The position numbers were made by a program, and so were the translations under genes. From an uncultured Oscillospiraceae bacterium (lineage in GTDB: Bacteria > Bacillota > Clostridia > Oscillospirales > Acutalibacteraceae): 64,000 nt of DNA. Below the pieces are notes generated by a model that saw nothing but the letters and a program-made list of their open reading frames with translations, searched no databases and had not been told where the DNA came from. The first letter of the stretch is position 1. Each line of letters starts with the position of its first letter. Shown here piece by piece: positions 35,301-42,439 of this stretch. Where the stretch lies: contig URQB01000003.1 in assembly GCA_900549825.1 (NCBI GenBank), positions 94,040-158,039 of the forward strand, read 5' to 3'.

Positions 35301-36812
35301 CGCAATACGGAAGAAAAGCTGCTAAAGCGTGTGTTTGAAGAAATCCTGGGAATAGAGAAAATAAGCGTACGCGATGACTTTTTTGACCTGGGAGGTGACT
35401 CAATCAAGGCCATCCGCGCTGTTTCCAGCCTAAAGGAGAATGGCTATGAGGTCAGCGTTATGGACTTCATGCATCTGCATACGGTTGAAGCCATCGCTTC
35501 CGAACTGAAGGACAGGCAAATAAATGCTTCAGAAGATGCACTTGCAATCACAGAGCAACAGATCAACTACGGCACCGCATTGAATCAGGCGGAGAGGGCA
35601 GGAGCTGAGGAATACAAACAACTGTGCGCTTATGGAGCCACTTATGTATCCACCGTGGAGGAATCGTATCCGACAACGATGATCCAGCAGATATTTTATA
35701 CGTCACAGCCCGAAAATATTTGTGTTTTGAAGGTGGGCATTTCGGGTAAAACGGGCAAAGATCAATTGATCGCCGCTGTCCGGAAGCTGATCAGCGATCA
35801 AAACGTATTGCGATCCTTTTACGATATCAATGAAGAAAAGATCAAGGTACGGGCATATACGGAGCGATGGGAGATCCCCTATTTTGAAGCGGGCGACAAG
35901 CCGCCGGAATATTTTGACAAACTATGTGTCAGCATAGGTTCAGATTATACCCGATTTATTGGTTCAAACCTACTCAGTAAGCTTTGGATTGTGAAGGTCC
36001 ATGAGACGGAGCATATTCTTTATCTTGCTGTACATCACTGCGTTTGGGATCTCATGTCAAATGGCATTTTGCTTGCCTTGCTGCGCGGCTTACTCAATCA
36101 TCAGCAAATCAAGCACCGCACGCCTCAAAAGAACAGGCCGATCAAGGCTGTGCCCGATCATTTTTATGAAACATACGTATCTGCGTTAGAAAGTTACAAA
36201 AGGGTATTAAGCGATTATGAGATCAGTGAATACAAAGTTCACAAAACCCGTCTTGAGGATTCAGATTACGAAAAGATTCTAAATGACCCGAATGCCTTTG
36301 TGATGCAGTCCTTTTATGAAAACTCGCTTTTGGATACGGATCTTACCCTGATCCCGTTTGCAATCCTGTATCATGGCAGAACCGCCAGCGATTACAATAC
36401 ACTCGGGCTCTATCTCGATCTGTTACCTGCCTTATACAATATTGAAAATCATACGGTTCTGGGCGGGCTTGATTTGATTGGCGCGTCTTATCAAAGATAT
36501 TGGATGTTGAATCAATATTCTTCGTTTTATCGCTATTACGAAGACCGGATTCTGCCAATTGTAAATACCAGACTGATTTTTGATCACTTGGATGATATGG
36601 GCTCTATAGACAAGGGAGAGATTAGCGAGTTTCTGCTTTCCAAAATTGCTCTAGAAACAGGCGGGTGTTCGATCAGCGCCGACTTTAGCAATGATACCAT
36701 TCGAATATTGCTTCCAAAGTTGAGAAAAAAAGCAGGGGAACCCAACAGCTTTGTAAAGGAAGGAGATGGTAATACACCTGCCGTTAAAAAATACGATCTC
36801 GTAACGAAATAA
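26319..36812 (+). CDS. three-module nonribosomal peptide synthetase (C-A-T-C-A-T-C-A-T-C)
   Basis: The synthetase has 3497 residues. The order is C1 (about 1-430, HHLVGDA at 124), A1 (440-935, TSGTTGVPKG near 585), T1 (Ser 965 in GGHSL), C2 (1020-1450, HHIISDG near 1144), A2 (1460-1955), T2 (Ser 1993), C3 (2040-2490), A3 (2500-2990), T3 (Ser 3028 in GGDSI) and a terminal C-like domain (3060-3497, HHCVWDL). C1 precedes the first A domain, as in acyl-starter synthetases. Read by alignment to GrsA, pocket codes are roughly DQWSDTTVN, DIFAFGVTA and DSWLLAEVC; A3 looks aromatic-like, the others are unassigned. No epimerase, thioesterase or reductase domain is present. ATG 26319 is 8 bases after AGGGAGGA. 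Confidence 0.93.
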   Translation: MDMELSSSQNQILETIKFVENNSIAGITVAILCSGEGSRQALLYTLDYLFRKIPILNTVINIDNGKAKQRISYHKKHIQVLSFQKKSDLDDYALKMAASEFDIETTLCELTGILIEGQAYGVLIHLHHLVGDATSILVIAKYFQEVYQGYLSGNTVNIPETSYFDDVIKEKHFRKSNRFLQDKAYWLSKYENGYKPTYVGGNVSQSLNSVRYTYIFEPAETDRMLSYCRNNNISLLTLFTAALGCYFCMVQDMDEINIATAVDTRLHEEDRTSIGMYVNTLVLRLKLNRNETWKATLDKTKKEVLQSFKHCRYNYTDLANDLMEKGCFSGVPYDVYISYLKRSVEDADFEWYHCGRQTESISLNLGVFHERIEILCDYQTEKFSEADISILLRHLNLFLDSAIENDMQLLKEIDVQDDHEKDLVRYGFNDTYKNYPTDHTVIDLFNKQAIATPDKIAVICEDQLITYHELNQKSNQLAQVLNRLGPGKDEFIAICADRSIEMVIAVLATLKAGFAYVPIALTNPNERKQFIIEDCNPKAIISYKAALPDHLGIPVIDLSDQTLWQTANTEFYKPVHADNLAYCIYTSGTTGVPKGVLIEHGGLTNLLYAYTDIYSLTDQDTVLQFANLSFDQSVWDIFNILTVGGTLCLMPLRYIGDPRALEKYMTDQKVTVASFTPAFIRELRPENLPYLRVLDSTGEAADADILIKWSEYVRVFNTYGPTEVSVNTSSFEVTHNFKSAFVPIGKPISNTNVFIIKDDRLCGIGMPGELCIAGAGMARGYLNKPELTAEKFTDNPYGAGKLYRTGDLAYWLPDGNIAYAGRIDEQVKIRGFRIELGEIEYVLREIRGITDAAVVARKDHSGDTAIYAYYVSEGKLTVSDIRTVLSRKLPYYMIPGYFMQVSALPLMDSGKVDKKHLPDIVVQRSCDYVPPETETQIQISRIYKDVLRLDEVGIHDNFFEIGGHSLRATKIINLIESQLGVRITIGEFFENPNIKKLAEIVDTKASREFAGIPNAEQQASYAMSSAQKSIYLTCQLDPGNTTYNMPGAIEIQGNVQYSRVEYVLNQLIARHETLRTSFELQNDDLVQIIHPDIKIKLERFHDTVTDLHTLIQSFVKPFDLSQAPLLRSAFMERENKTYILFDMHHIISDGMSINILLEEFIRLYNGEELEPLRVHYKDYSEWMWTRDLSSQRAYWLEEFGDEIPVLDLPLDYARPQIQSHRGSVVSAHIDRSLREKIDAVCRQTEATEFMVLLTALMVLLGKYSRQEDIVVGTPVSGRTHRDTERMLGMFVNTLAIRGRPEREKTAGKLIGEIREKCLRAYENQEYAFEELVDKANVTRDMSRNPVFDVMFVLQNNEAAKGRLEDVKEVRVIEENSGTSKFDLAMEVTGSGEGYALRLEYCTDLFKEETARLILAHYINLLEEMAASISEPIGSFSMMDEAEREKVLNKFNDTQTDYPKDQTIVQLFETQAESYPDNTAVIYQEEKLSYAQLNAQANRVAAKLRKLGVGKDDLVAIVAKRSLEMIVGLCGILKAGGAYLPVDPDYPEDRVRFMLEDSLPKAVLLANAVLPAETDLPVLDLCDKELFFAEEDGNPPHINSPSDLAYCIYTSGTTGKPKGTLVEHKNVLRTVCDIKYIALDNSMIIMQMASISFDISTFEIWSPLLNGGRLILADNDVILNPAKLKACIRAHKVNMLAIATALFNQMIQIDCEIFDGLEDLFFGGEQCSYEYVKILRDHNKEVNLFNVYGPTESTTAAALYRVPNRFDTVPIGVPMANTQLYIMNQGSLCGIGIPGELCIAGAGVARGYLNRPQLTSEKFVSNLFGAGKMYLSGDLARWLPDGNVEYMGRIDEQVKIRGFRVELGEIESNIRRLKGVADCAVIIRKNSSGENTLYAYLVGDKTHKIEIDEVRASLRLSLPEHMVPLFMMEIEALPITRNGKLDKRALPDIKGSNKTVFIAPRNKNEEIIASFFCEILGVDFVGVRDNFFELGGHSLRAMRVVNRVESRFGVRLPLQEVFQNPTVEGMVSEVEKQCNARNLYREIPVAETKAYYKMSSTQKRMYVMSELDGSGISYNMPAMLEISGEIDCEKINKAFHTLINRHEILRTRFDIIQDEPVQIISDTVDASVEFMDIEDFVKTHEGKPSIAKNDLFADFVCPFDLSKAPLVRIRVIKATEKKFLLLFDMHHIISDGMSINILLEEFIRLYNGEELEPLRVHYKDYSEWMWTRDLSSQRAYWLEEFGDEIPVLDLPLDYARPQIQSHRGSVVSAHIDRSLREKIDAVCRQTEATEFMVLLTALMVLLGKYSRQEDIVVGTPVSGRTHRDTERMLGMFVNTLAIRGRPEREKTAGKLIGEIREKCLRAYENQEYAFEELVDKANVTRDMSRNPVFDVMFVLQNNEAAKGRLEDVKEVRVIEENSGTSKFDLAMEVTGSGEGYALRLEYCTDLFKEETARLILAHYINLLEEMAASISEPIGSFSMMDEAEREKVLNKFNDTQTDYPKDQTIVQLFETQAESYPDNTAVIYQEEKLSYAQLNAQANRVAAKLRKLGVGKDDLVAIVAKRSLEMIVGLCGILKAGGAYLPVDPDYPEDRVRFMLEDSLPKAVLLANAVLPAETDLPVLDLCDKELFFAEEDGNPPHINSPSDLAYCIYTSGTTGKPKGTLVEQAGVTNLAVALGSRYAISSADVILQYATISFDSSVWEIFMALLNGAGLCVAPQGVRYDPQTFLQYIKRHGVSVMLLPPQFCMQLNHLPPIRLLLTAGSEATRSVLETVPAGTAYINEYGPTEGTVCATYWKRNPLELIPQKIPIGKPVCNKRIYILDQDTLCGIGIPGELCIAGVGIARGYLNRPERSAGSFVEDPFYGGRMYRSGDLARWLPDGNIGFMGRIDEQVKIRGFRVELGEIESTIRQCSGIRTCAVTVTENEHGEKSICAYFSADEKIDPSHLKRELKQSLPDYMIPAYFMQLDNIPVTNHGKLDKKALPPIAMQSQTAYIPPRNTEEKLLKRVFEEILGIEKISVRDDFFDLGGDSIKAIRAVSSLKENGYEVSVMDFMHLHTVEAIASELKDRQINASEDALAITEQQINYGTALNQAERAGAEEYKQLCAYGATYVSTVEESYPTTMIQQIFYTSQPENICVLKVGISGKTGKDQLIAAVRKLISDQNVLRSFYDINEEKIKVRAYTERWEIPYFEAGDKPPEYFDKLCVSIGSDYTRFIGSNLLSKLWIVKVHETEHILYLAVHHCVWDLMSNGILLALLRGLLNHQQIKHRTPQKNRPIKAVPDHFYETYVSALESYKRVLSDYEISEYKVHKTRLEDSDYEKILNDPNAFVMQSFYENSLLDTDLTLIPFAILYHGRTASDYNTLGLYLDLLPALYNIENHTVLGGLDLIGASYQRYWMLNQYSSFYRYYEDRILPIVNTRLIFDHLDDMGSIDKGEISEFLLSKIALETGGCSISADFSNDTIRILLPKLRKKAGEPNSFVKEGDGNTPAVKKYDLVTK
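29734..31186 (+). repeat. internal NRPS repeat, copy 1 (C2-A2)
   Basis: This 1453-bp block runs from just before the C2 HHIISDG motif to just after the A2 TSGTTGKPKG motif. It is repeated 3123 bp downstream, and I found no difference by eye. The block is visibly GC-richer than the NRPS DNA beside it. Confidence 0.92.
32857..34309 (+). repeat. internal NRPS repeat, copy 2 (C3-A3)
   Basis: This second copy joins C3 to A3 at the same domain positions. Immediately outside it (C domain N-terminal halves, A domain specificity regions) the two modules diverge strongly. Confidence 0.92.
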
Positions 36813-36843
36813 AGGAATCTATCATAGGGGGTGACGCAGGAAC

Positions 36844-38031
36844 ATGGCAAGAGTATTATTCCTCAATTTGCCGGTGCCGGGTTTTGTCCTATCTTCTCTT
36901 CCTCTTATCAAAGAGCTTGTTCAAAGAGGGCATCAGGTTGGGTATGTATGCTCCAATGTTCACCGGCCGTTGATTGAATCAGCTGGCGCGTTGTTTATTG
37001 CATACCCAAATTTGCCGGACGCGGTGAATGATGCAAAGAATGAACACAAATTATTTAAAGAGGTTTTTTTAGCGGCCGAGTCTGTCGCCGGGGAGTACGA
37101 CCTGCTTGTTTATGACAGATGGTTTTTCCTCGGCCAGTCACTCGCCAAGCAAGTGAATAAACCGGCCGTTGCACTTTCGTCCATGTTTGCTTTCAGCGAA
37201 GCTGTGGCAAGAGATATGGTGATAAACTCTAATAATTTATATTTGCTGAAGTACCGAGTAGTGAGAAAGCTGATTACAAAATTCTGGCAGAAGAATATTA
37301 AAATCAAAACAGAGGATTTTTTGCAGGAAATCTCTTCTGTCAACCCTGCTCTCAATATTGCGTTTTGTATCAAGGAATTTCAAATTCACAACGACGATTT
37401 TGACGACTCCTTTCATTTTGTGGGCCCCCTCATCTCCAGCAGCCGTTCGGAAAGCAATTGTGTGATTCCCTATCATGAAATGAAAGATCCGATTATCTAT
37501 GTTTCGATGGGGACGTTGGCCAAAAAGAAAAGATATCTCAAAAAATGCATTCAGGCGTTTGCTGGAGAGCATGTGAACGTCATCGTTTCCCTCGGTAATC
37601 AATTCAAAAAGGAAGAATTTAAGAAGATCCCTCCGAATGTATACGTGTATTCATTTGTGCCACAAATTGAAGTTTTGCAGCACGCGTCATTGTTTATTAA
37701 CCACGCCGGAATGAATAGCGTCAATGAATCCATCGCATTTGGCGTGCCGATGCTTGTGTCGCCGGTGTTTATCGATCAGCCTTTGATTGCGAAGCGAGTC
37801 GTTGAACTTCGGCTGGGGAACAAAATCAATTTAAAAAAGATTTCCAGGCAAAAGCTGAAGGAGATCGCTTATGAAGTGATGCATAATCCTGAAATTTTAG
37901 AAAATATCAATCAGATGAAAGCGCTTACAGAATCCGCTGGAGGAGGGAACGCTACGCGAAAATCCGCGGATTTGATTGAGGAATATTTAGCCGAAATCCT
38001 TCGTGTGAAAGCAATCAGGCTAGAGGTGTGA
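36844..38031 (+). CDS. MGT-family glycosyltransferase (GT1-like)
   Basis: The 395-residue protein has a GT-B fold. The N-terminal acceptor half opens with RVLFLNLPVPGFVLSSLPLIKELVQRGHQV. The C-terminal donor half has VYVSMGTLAKKK and the UDP-sugar motif VPQIEVLQHASLFINHAGMNSVNESIAFGVPMLVSP. This matches macrolide/antibiotic glycosyltransferases (MGT family). It probably adds a UDP-activated sugar to the NRPS product. It starts 31 bases past the NRPS stop behind GGGGGTGA, clearly in the same operon. The sugar donor and attachment site are unknown. Confidence 0.87.
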   Translation: MARVLFLNLPVPGFVLSSLPLIKELVQRGHQVGYVCSNVHRPLIESAGALFIAYPNLPDAVNDAKNEHKLFKEVFLAAESVAGEYDLLVYDRWFFLGQSLAKQVNKPAVALSSMFAFSEAVARDMVINSNNLYLLKYRVVRKLITKFWQKNIKIKTEDFLQEISSVNPALNIAFCIKEFQIHNDDFDDSFHFVGPLISSSRSESNCVIPYHEMKDPIIYVSMGTLAKKKRYLKKCIQAFAGEHVNVIVSLGNQFKKEEFKKIPPNVYVYSFVPQIEVLQHASLFINHAGMNSVNESIAFGVPMLVSPVFIDQPLIAKRVVELRLGNKINLKKISRQKLKEIAYEVMHNPEILENINQMKALTESAGGGNATRKSADLIEEYLAEILRVKAIRLEV

Positions 38032-38042
38032 GGTGTGGACGT

Positions 38043-39299
38043 ATGAATAAAACAAATTTGGAATCCAATGTGAGGTACTATAGCAGAAAATTTCCCGATG
38101 TGTGGGCAAGCGCCAAAAACGCGACCTTGATTTCGGAGAGCGGCAAGTCGTTTATCGATTTTTTTGCAGGTGCAGGATCCCTCAACTATGGACATAACAA
38201 TCAATATATCAAACAAAAAATGATCTCTTATATGCAGTCAGACAATATCATACAAGGCTTAGACCTACTCACTCCGGCAAAAAGAGATTTTATCGACTCC
38301 TTTAAACAATACATCCTTGACAAGAGGCAGATGGATTACAAGCTGCAGTTTACTGGGCCGACGGGGGCAAACGCTGTTGAAGCGGCGTTAAAGCTGTGTT
38401 GTAAAATCAAACAAAATGCCTCTGTTTATGCATTGACAAACAGCTTTCATGGGATGACGGCGGGCGCGCTTTCAGTAAGCGCCTGTTTGAGAAATCAAAA
38501 CCTGATTTCCAGCAACTTGGAGGTATCCTTTATCCCGACACAATACGATCATATTGCCAGGTTTGATCCCATTCGTTATTTGCAGGCAGTATTGAGTGAA
38601 AAACGGACAGGGTTTCATAAGCCTGCCGCAATTATTATAGAGGCGGTACAGGCGGAAGGCGGTGTTTATCCTCTATCCGATGAGTTCCTGCGCGGTCTTT
38701 ACACGATCTGTAAGGAGCAGGATATTATTCTGATATGCGACGAAATCCAAGTTGGCTGTTACAGAACCGGAAGTTTTTTCTCTTTTGAATCCTCAGGGAT
38801 TGAACCTGACATGATCGTTTTATCAAAATCTATTAGCGGGTATGGCTTGCCGATGTCGCTCGTGCTTATGAAACCCGAACTCGATCTGTGGATCCCCGGA
38901 GAACATACGGGAACATTTCGTGGCAATCAGTTAGCCTTTGTTGGCGCAAAGGCCGCTCTGGAATATGCAGAAACGGCAGGGCTCGGTAATAAAGTAAACG
39001 AGGATAGTGCATTTGTGCAGCAATATCTTGAGGAATCCATTTTGCCGCTGGGATTGAATCTATCGCTACGGAATAAGGGAATGATCTATGGAATCGATTT
39101 CAGTGAATGCAGTATTACCGCTGGACAGGTTGCGGAAGAATGCTATAGAAACGGCCTGATCATTGAAACTGCCGGCAAAAGGGAGAGCGTTCTAAAAATA
39201 CTGCCCCCTCTTACGATTGAGCGGGAGCTGCTATGCAGAGGAATTGACATTATTGTGAATGCAGTAAAAAGTAGTATGGGCAGAATTCCAGCTTGCTAA
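38043..39299 (+). CDS. ectB: class III aminotransferase, diaminobutyrate aminotransferase-like (EctB)
   Basis: The 418-residue PLP enzyme opens with ESNVRYYSRKFPDVW, FIDFFAGAGSLNYGHNN and QFTGPTGANAVEAALKL, which closely follow diaminobutyrate-2-oxoglutarate aminotransferases. Further motifs are NSFHGMTAGALS, ICDEIQVG and the PLP Lys in VLSKSISGYGLP. The reaction would make L-2,4-diaminobutyrate from aspartate semialdehyde and glutamate. No ectA or ectC is present, so ectoine is unlikely; supply of diaminobutyrate to the NRPS is the best inference. ATG 38043 was chosen behind AGGTGTGG, since upstream in-frame GTG 38028 overlaps the glycosyltransferase stop. Confidence 0.82.
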   Translation: MNKTNLESNVRYYSRKFPDVWASAKNATLISESGKSFIDFFAGAGSLNYGHNNQYIKQKMISYMQSDNIIQGLDLLTPAKRDFIDSFKQYILDKRQMDYKLQFTGPTGANAVEAALKLCCKIKQNASVYALTNSFHGMTAGALSVSACLRNQNLISSNLEVSFIPTQYDHIARFDPIRYLQAVLSEKRTGFHKPAAIIIEAVQAEGGVYPLSDEFLRGLYTICKEQDIILICDEIQVGCYRTGSFFSFESSGIEPDMIVLSKSISGYGLPMSLVLMKPELDLWIPGEHTGTFRGNQLAFVGAKAALEYAETAGLGNKVNEDSAFVQQYLEESILPLGLNLSLRNKGMIYGIDFSECSITAGQVAEECYRNGLIIETAGKRESVLKILPPLTIERELLCRGIDIIVNAVKSSMGRIPAC

Positions 39300-39334
39300 T
39301 TGGTCATTTACATTTGAAAAAGGAGAGAGAACGT

Positions 39335-40516
39335 ATGGATTATTTTTTTTCGGATAGGATCATGCCGTTTCAGCCGGAGACGGGTCAAGAATTGCTCAGA
39401 CTTTCTTCGCAACCCGATATGATCCGCTTTGCTGCGGGCAACCCCGCTCCGGACGCATTTCCCGTTCAAGATATCGCAGAAATCACTGCAAAGCTGATGA
39501 AAACGCAGCCAATTGATGCCCTGCAATACGGTATGACGGAAGGATATGAACCATTACGAAACCGGATTCGTAAATATGAAGCTGAAAAACACAATATTGG
39601 AGGGCCTTTTGATCAGTTAATCATAACAAACGGCGCAAGCCAGGTGATCGATCTTGCAACAAAAGTCTTCTGTAATGAAGGAGATACGGTGGTCGTGGAA
39701 ACGCCGTCTTATATTGGATCACTCTGCTGTTTTCGTGCGGGTAATCTCCAACTGAAAGGAGTGCCTGTTGAAAACAACGGAATAGACATCGACAGGCTTG
39801 AACATACGCTCAGGGCTTCCAAAAACGTACGGTTTATTTATACCATTCCCAACTTTCAAAATCCCACAGGTATTACCATGTCCCTTGAAAAGCGAAGAGC
39901 ATTGTATGAGTTGGCAAGAAAATATCATACCCTGATTGTCGAAGACAATCCGTATGGCGAATTACGGGTGACAGGCAAACCGATTCCATCCATCAAAAGT
40001 TTGGATGAGGATGGCAGAGTCATATATGCTGGATCGTTTTCGAAAATCCTTGCGCCCGGAATCCGGGTGGGATATGTGATCGCCCCTGCTGCCATTATAG
40101 GAAAGATGATCGTTGGAAAGCAGGTGGAGGATGTCCATACCTCTATGCTGAGCCAGCTAATCGTCAATGAATGGATGGAAAATTACAATTTTGAATCACA
40201 TATCAAAAAAATACGAACGATTTATAAGAGAAAGCTTCATTTGATGTGTGATCGAATGGATGAATACCTTGATAATAGCGTTACGTATCTTCGGCCGGAA
40301 GGAGGGTTGTTTATATGGTGTACGTTTCCGGATGGAAAGAATATGCTTGAGATGGTTAAAAAAGCCCTGCTTCACAAAGTAGCGGTGCTTCCTGGAACTA
40401 TGTTTCTTGCAGAGCAGTCTGAAATAACGAATGCAGTACGCATGAATTTTTCGACTCCAAGCGATGCACAGATTGAGGAAGGCATCCGGATTCTTGGTAC
40501 GGTATGGGCTGGATGA
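39335..40516 (+). CDS. PLP-dependent class I/II aminotransferase (LysN/2-aminoadipate type)
   Basis: The 393-residue fold-type I aminotransferase has IRFAAGNPAPDAFP, ALQYGMTEGYEPLRNRI, IPNFQNPTGITMS and the PLP Lys in YAGSFSKILAPGIRVGY. It resembles the catalytic domain of MocR regulators and LysN-type enzymes that act on 2-aminoadipate, branched-chain or aromatic amino acids. Its neighbours include a 2-oxoacid:ferredoxin oxidoreductase, so it may produce the 2-oxoacid that VorDBAC converts to an acyl-CoA. ATG 39335 follows AAGGAGAGAG; the frame from 39293 is longer but lacks a ribosome-binding site. Confidence 0.83.
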   Translation: MDYFFSDRIMPFQPETGQELLRLSSQPDMIRFAAGNPAPDAFPVQDIAEITAKLMKTQPIDALQYGMTEGYEPLRNRIRKYEAEKHNIGGPFDQLIITNGASQVIDLATKVFCNEGDTVVVETPSYIGSLCCFRAGNLQLKGVPVENNGIDIDRLEHTLRASKNVRFIYTIPNFQNPTGITMSLEKRRALYELARKYHTLIVEDNPYGELRVTGKPIPSIKSLDEDGRVIYAGSFSKILAPGIRVGYVIAPAAIIGKMIVGKQVEDVHTSMLSQLIVNEWMENYNFESHIKKIRTIYKRKLHLMCDRMDEYLDNSVTYLRPEGGLFIWCTFPDGKNMLEMVKKALLHKVAVLPGTMFLAEQSEITNAVRMNFSTPSDAQIEEGIRILGTVWAG

Positions 40517-40555
40517 GAAAAGATAAAAAAGATCAGAAAGGAGACGAAAGCCTAT

Positions 40556-42145
40556 ATGATTCGGGACACCAATCAAAGCTGTTATTATTTTTTATTTAAA
40601 AATACAATGCAGAACCGTGAAGATCATGCAATCATCTGTGATGATACGTCAGTCACATTCTTTCAGTTAAATGAATATATTTTGTCGTTTGCACAGTATC
40701 TGTATGAAAACGACATCCGCAGCGGTGATGTTGTTACGATATGCCTGCCGACCAGTATGCAGTCGATTATCTCGTTTTATGCAGTAAATTCTTTGGGGGC
40801 AATCGCAAATTTCCTGCACCCACTGCTAAACGATGACCGGTTGCGTGAGAATCTGCTTCTCACGAAGAGCAAAATGATGATTGCAATGGAGGATACGTGC
40901 CGAAAAGTGCTGGAACAGAAGCAGCTGGATCTGTCAGCCGTATCTTGCGCATATGCTGCAGGTACGCAGCCAAACAGATTAATGATGGATCAAGCGGAAG
41001 ATTTCCATGAAATTATCGCACGGGATAATCATCTTGCACAGGCCTTTCTTCCGGATCACAACGGCGCGGCCATCGCCTGCTATCTGCATGGCGGAGGAAC
41101 GACGGGTACCAATAAAATTATCAAACTGAGCAATTACGCAATCAATGAGGTGATATATAAAGCAAGCAAAGTTGTCAAGCCGGAATTCAGAAAATCACAA
41201 ACCATGTTGTCGGTCCTTCCTATTTTTCATTCGTTTGGTTTGGCGACGGCGGTCCACTTACCCTTATGTATGGGGTGGTGTACCGTACCTGTTATGAAAT
41301 TTGACGCGTACCAAACAAACGAGTTGATCCGCAAACATAAGGTCAGTGCAATCATGGGCGTTCCGGAAATTTATAAAAAGCTTATGCTTGCCGATAATTT
41401 TAAAGGCAGCCATTTAAAGAATATCAACTGGTGTGCGACGGGCGGGGATTTTATCGATGAAAAGCTGCTTTCTGATTTTAACAGTATCATCCGTAAGTAC
41501 GGTGCAAGAGGGGAGATATATAGAGGTTACGGATTGACCGAGGTATGCTCCGTTTGCGCGGTCAATACATATGCCGACTGCAGAATAAACTCTGTAGGCA
41601 AGCCGATAGAAGGGATATCGATTCAAATCTGGAACGATCAGAAGGAAGCAGTGAAGCCAAATGAGATTGGACAGATTGTAGTGGCTGGGAGTACGTTGAT
41701 GGAAGGATATCTTGAAACGCAGGGAGATGCACAAATAGGCCTGTATGAGGATTCCAATCAAACGAAGTGGGTGCTGACTGGTGATCTGGGCTATCTTGAT
41801 GAGGATGGATTCCTCTATGTTGTAGGCAGGGCCAAACGCATGATTATTATTTCCGGTTATAATGTTTACCCGTATGATATTGAAGCCAAAGTGACACAAC
41901 TGGATGAGGTCTTTGAGGCGTGCGCTGTGCAGGGTGAGCATAATGGGAAACCGATCATTCGGTTATTTGTGGTGTTATCGGCGCAGGGAAACAGCAACCG
42001 GGAAAAGGCCGTTCAGAAGATACGGTCGCATTGCTCCGGGCAATTGCCGTATTACTCTTGCCCGAGGGAGATCGTTTTGCTGGAGCAGATGCCGAGGACT
42101 CTGATTGGAAAAGTAAATTATGTTGTACTCGAAAGGCAGAAATAG
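40556..42145 (+). CDS. class I adenylate-forming enzyme (acyl-CoA synthetase-like)
   Basis: The 529-residue AMP-binding protein has GYGLTEVCS, LTGDLGYLDEDGFLYVVGRAKRMIIISGYNVYPYDIE and C-terminal MPRTLIGKVNYV with the catalytic Lys. The P-loop reads GGGTTGTNKIIKLSN, deviating from TSGTTGxPKG at several places, so ATP handling could be altered. It is distinct from the ligase at 24506. Candidate roles are activating a second acid for acylation or forming an acyl-CoA. AAAGGAGA precedes ATG 40556 by 12 bases. It lies in the same-strand run with the two aminotransferases. Confidence 0.8.
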   Translation: MIRDTNQSCYYFLFKNTMQNREDHAIICDDTSVTFFQLNEYILSFAQYLYENDIRSGDVVTICLPTSMQSIISFYAVNSLGAIANFLHPLLNDDRLRENLLLTKSKMMIAMEDTCRKVLEQKQLDLSAVSCAYAAGTQPNRLMMDQAEDFHEIIARDNHLAQAFLPDHNGAAIACYLHGGGTTGTNKIIKLSNYAINEVIYKASKVVKPEFRKSQTMLSVLPIFHSFGLATAVHLPLCMGWCTVPVMKFDAYQTNELIRKHKVSAIMGVPEIYKKLMLADNFKGSHLKNINWCATGGDFIDEKLLSDFNSIIRKYGARGEIYRGYGLTEVCSVCAVNTYADCRINSVGKPIEGISIQIWNDQKEAVKPNEIGQIVVAGSTLMEGYLETQGDAQIGLYEDSNQTKWVLTGDLGYLDEDGFLYVVGRAKRMIIISGYNVYPYDIEAKVTQLDEVFEACAVQGEHNGKPIIRLFVVLSAQGNSNREKAVQKIRSHCSGQLPYYSCPREIVLLEQMPRTLIGKVNYVVLERQK

Positions 42146-42221
42146 CCGCCCAAACGGATCAGGCCGAACTTTTCTGATCGGCTTGTGGTATCATTGACCA
42201 TCCATAAGGAGGGCAATCAAT

Positions 42222-42428
42222 ATGGTGCATATAAAAATTGATGAACGTCTCTGCAAAGCCTGCAGATTATGTATTGGCATATGTAAAAATAACGTAATTC
42301 AGCTAAATACCAGGAAAACAAATGAAAAGGGATACTACACTGCCTATGCCGCAGCGCCGGAGAATTGTACCTGCTGTACTTTCTGTGCGCTTATGTGCCC
42401 GGACTGTGCAATTTCGATAGAAAGATAG
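42222..42428 (+). CDS. 4Fe-4S ferredoxin-type subunit of 2-oxoacid:ferredoxin oxidoreductase (delta, VorD-like)
   Basis: The 68-residue protein binds two 4Fe-4S clusters through CKACRLCIGIC and CTCCTFCALMCPDC. Size and position directly before the alpha subunit match the delta subunit of KOR/VOR enzymes, which carries electrons from the TPP site to external ferredoxin. AAGGAGG precedes ATG 42222. The gap of 76 bases after the acyl ligase has only a weak hairpin, so co-transcription is plausible. Confidence 0.85.
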   Translation: MVHIKIDERLCKACRLCIGICKNNVIQLNTRKTNEKGYYTAYAAAPENCTCCTFCALMCPDCAISIER

Positions 42429-42439
42429 GGAAAAACAGG

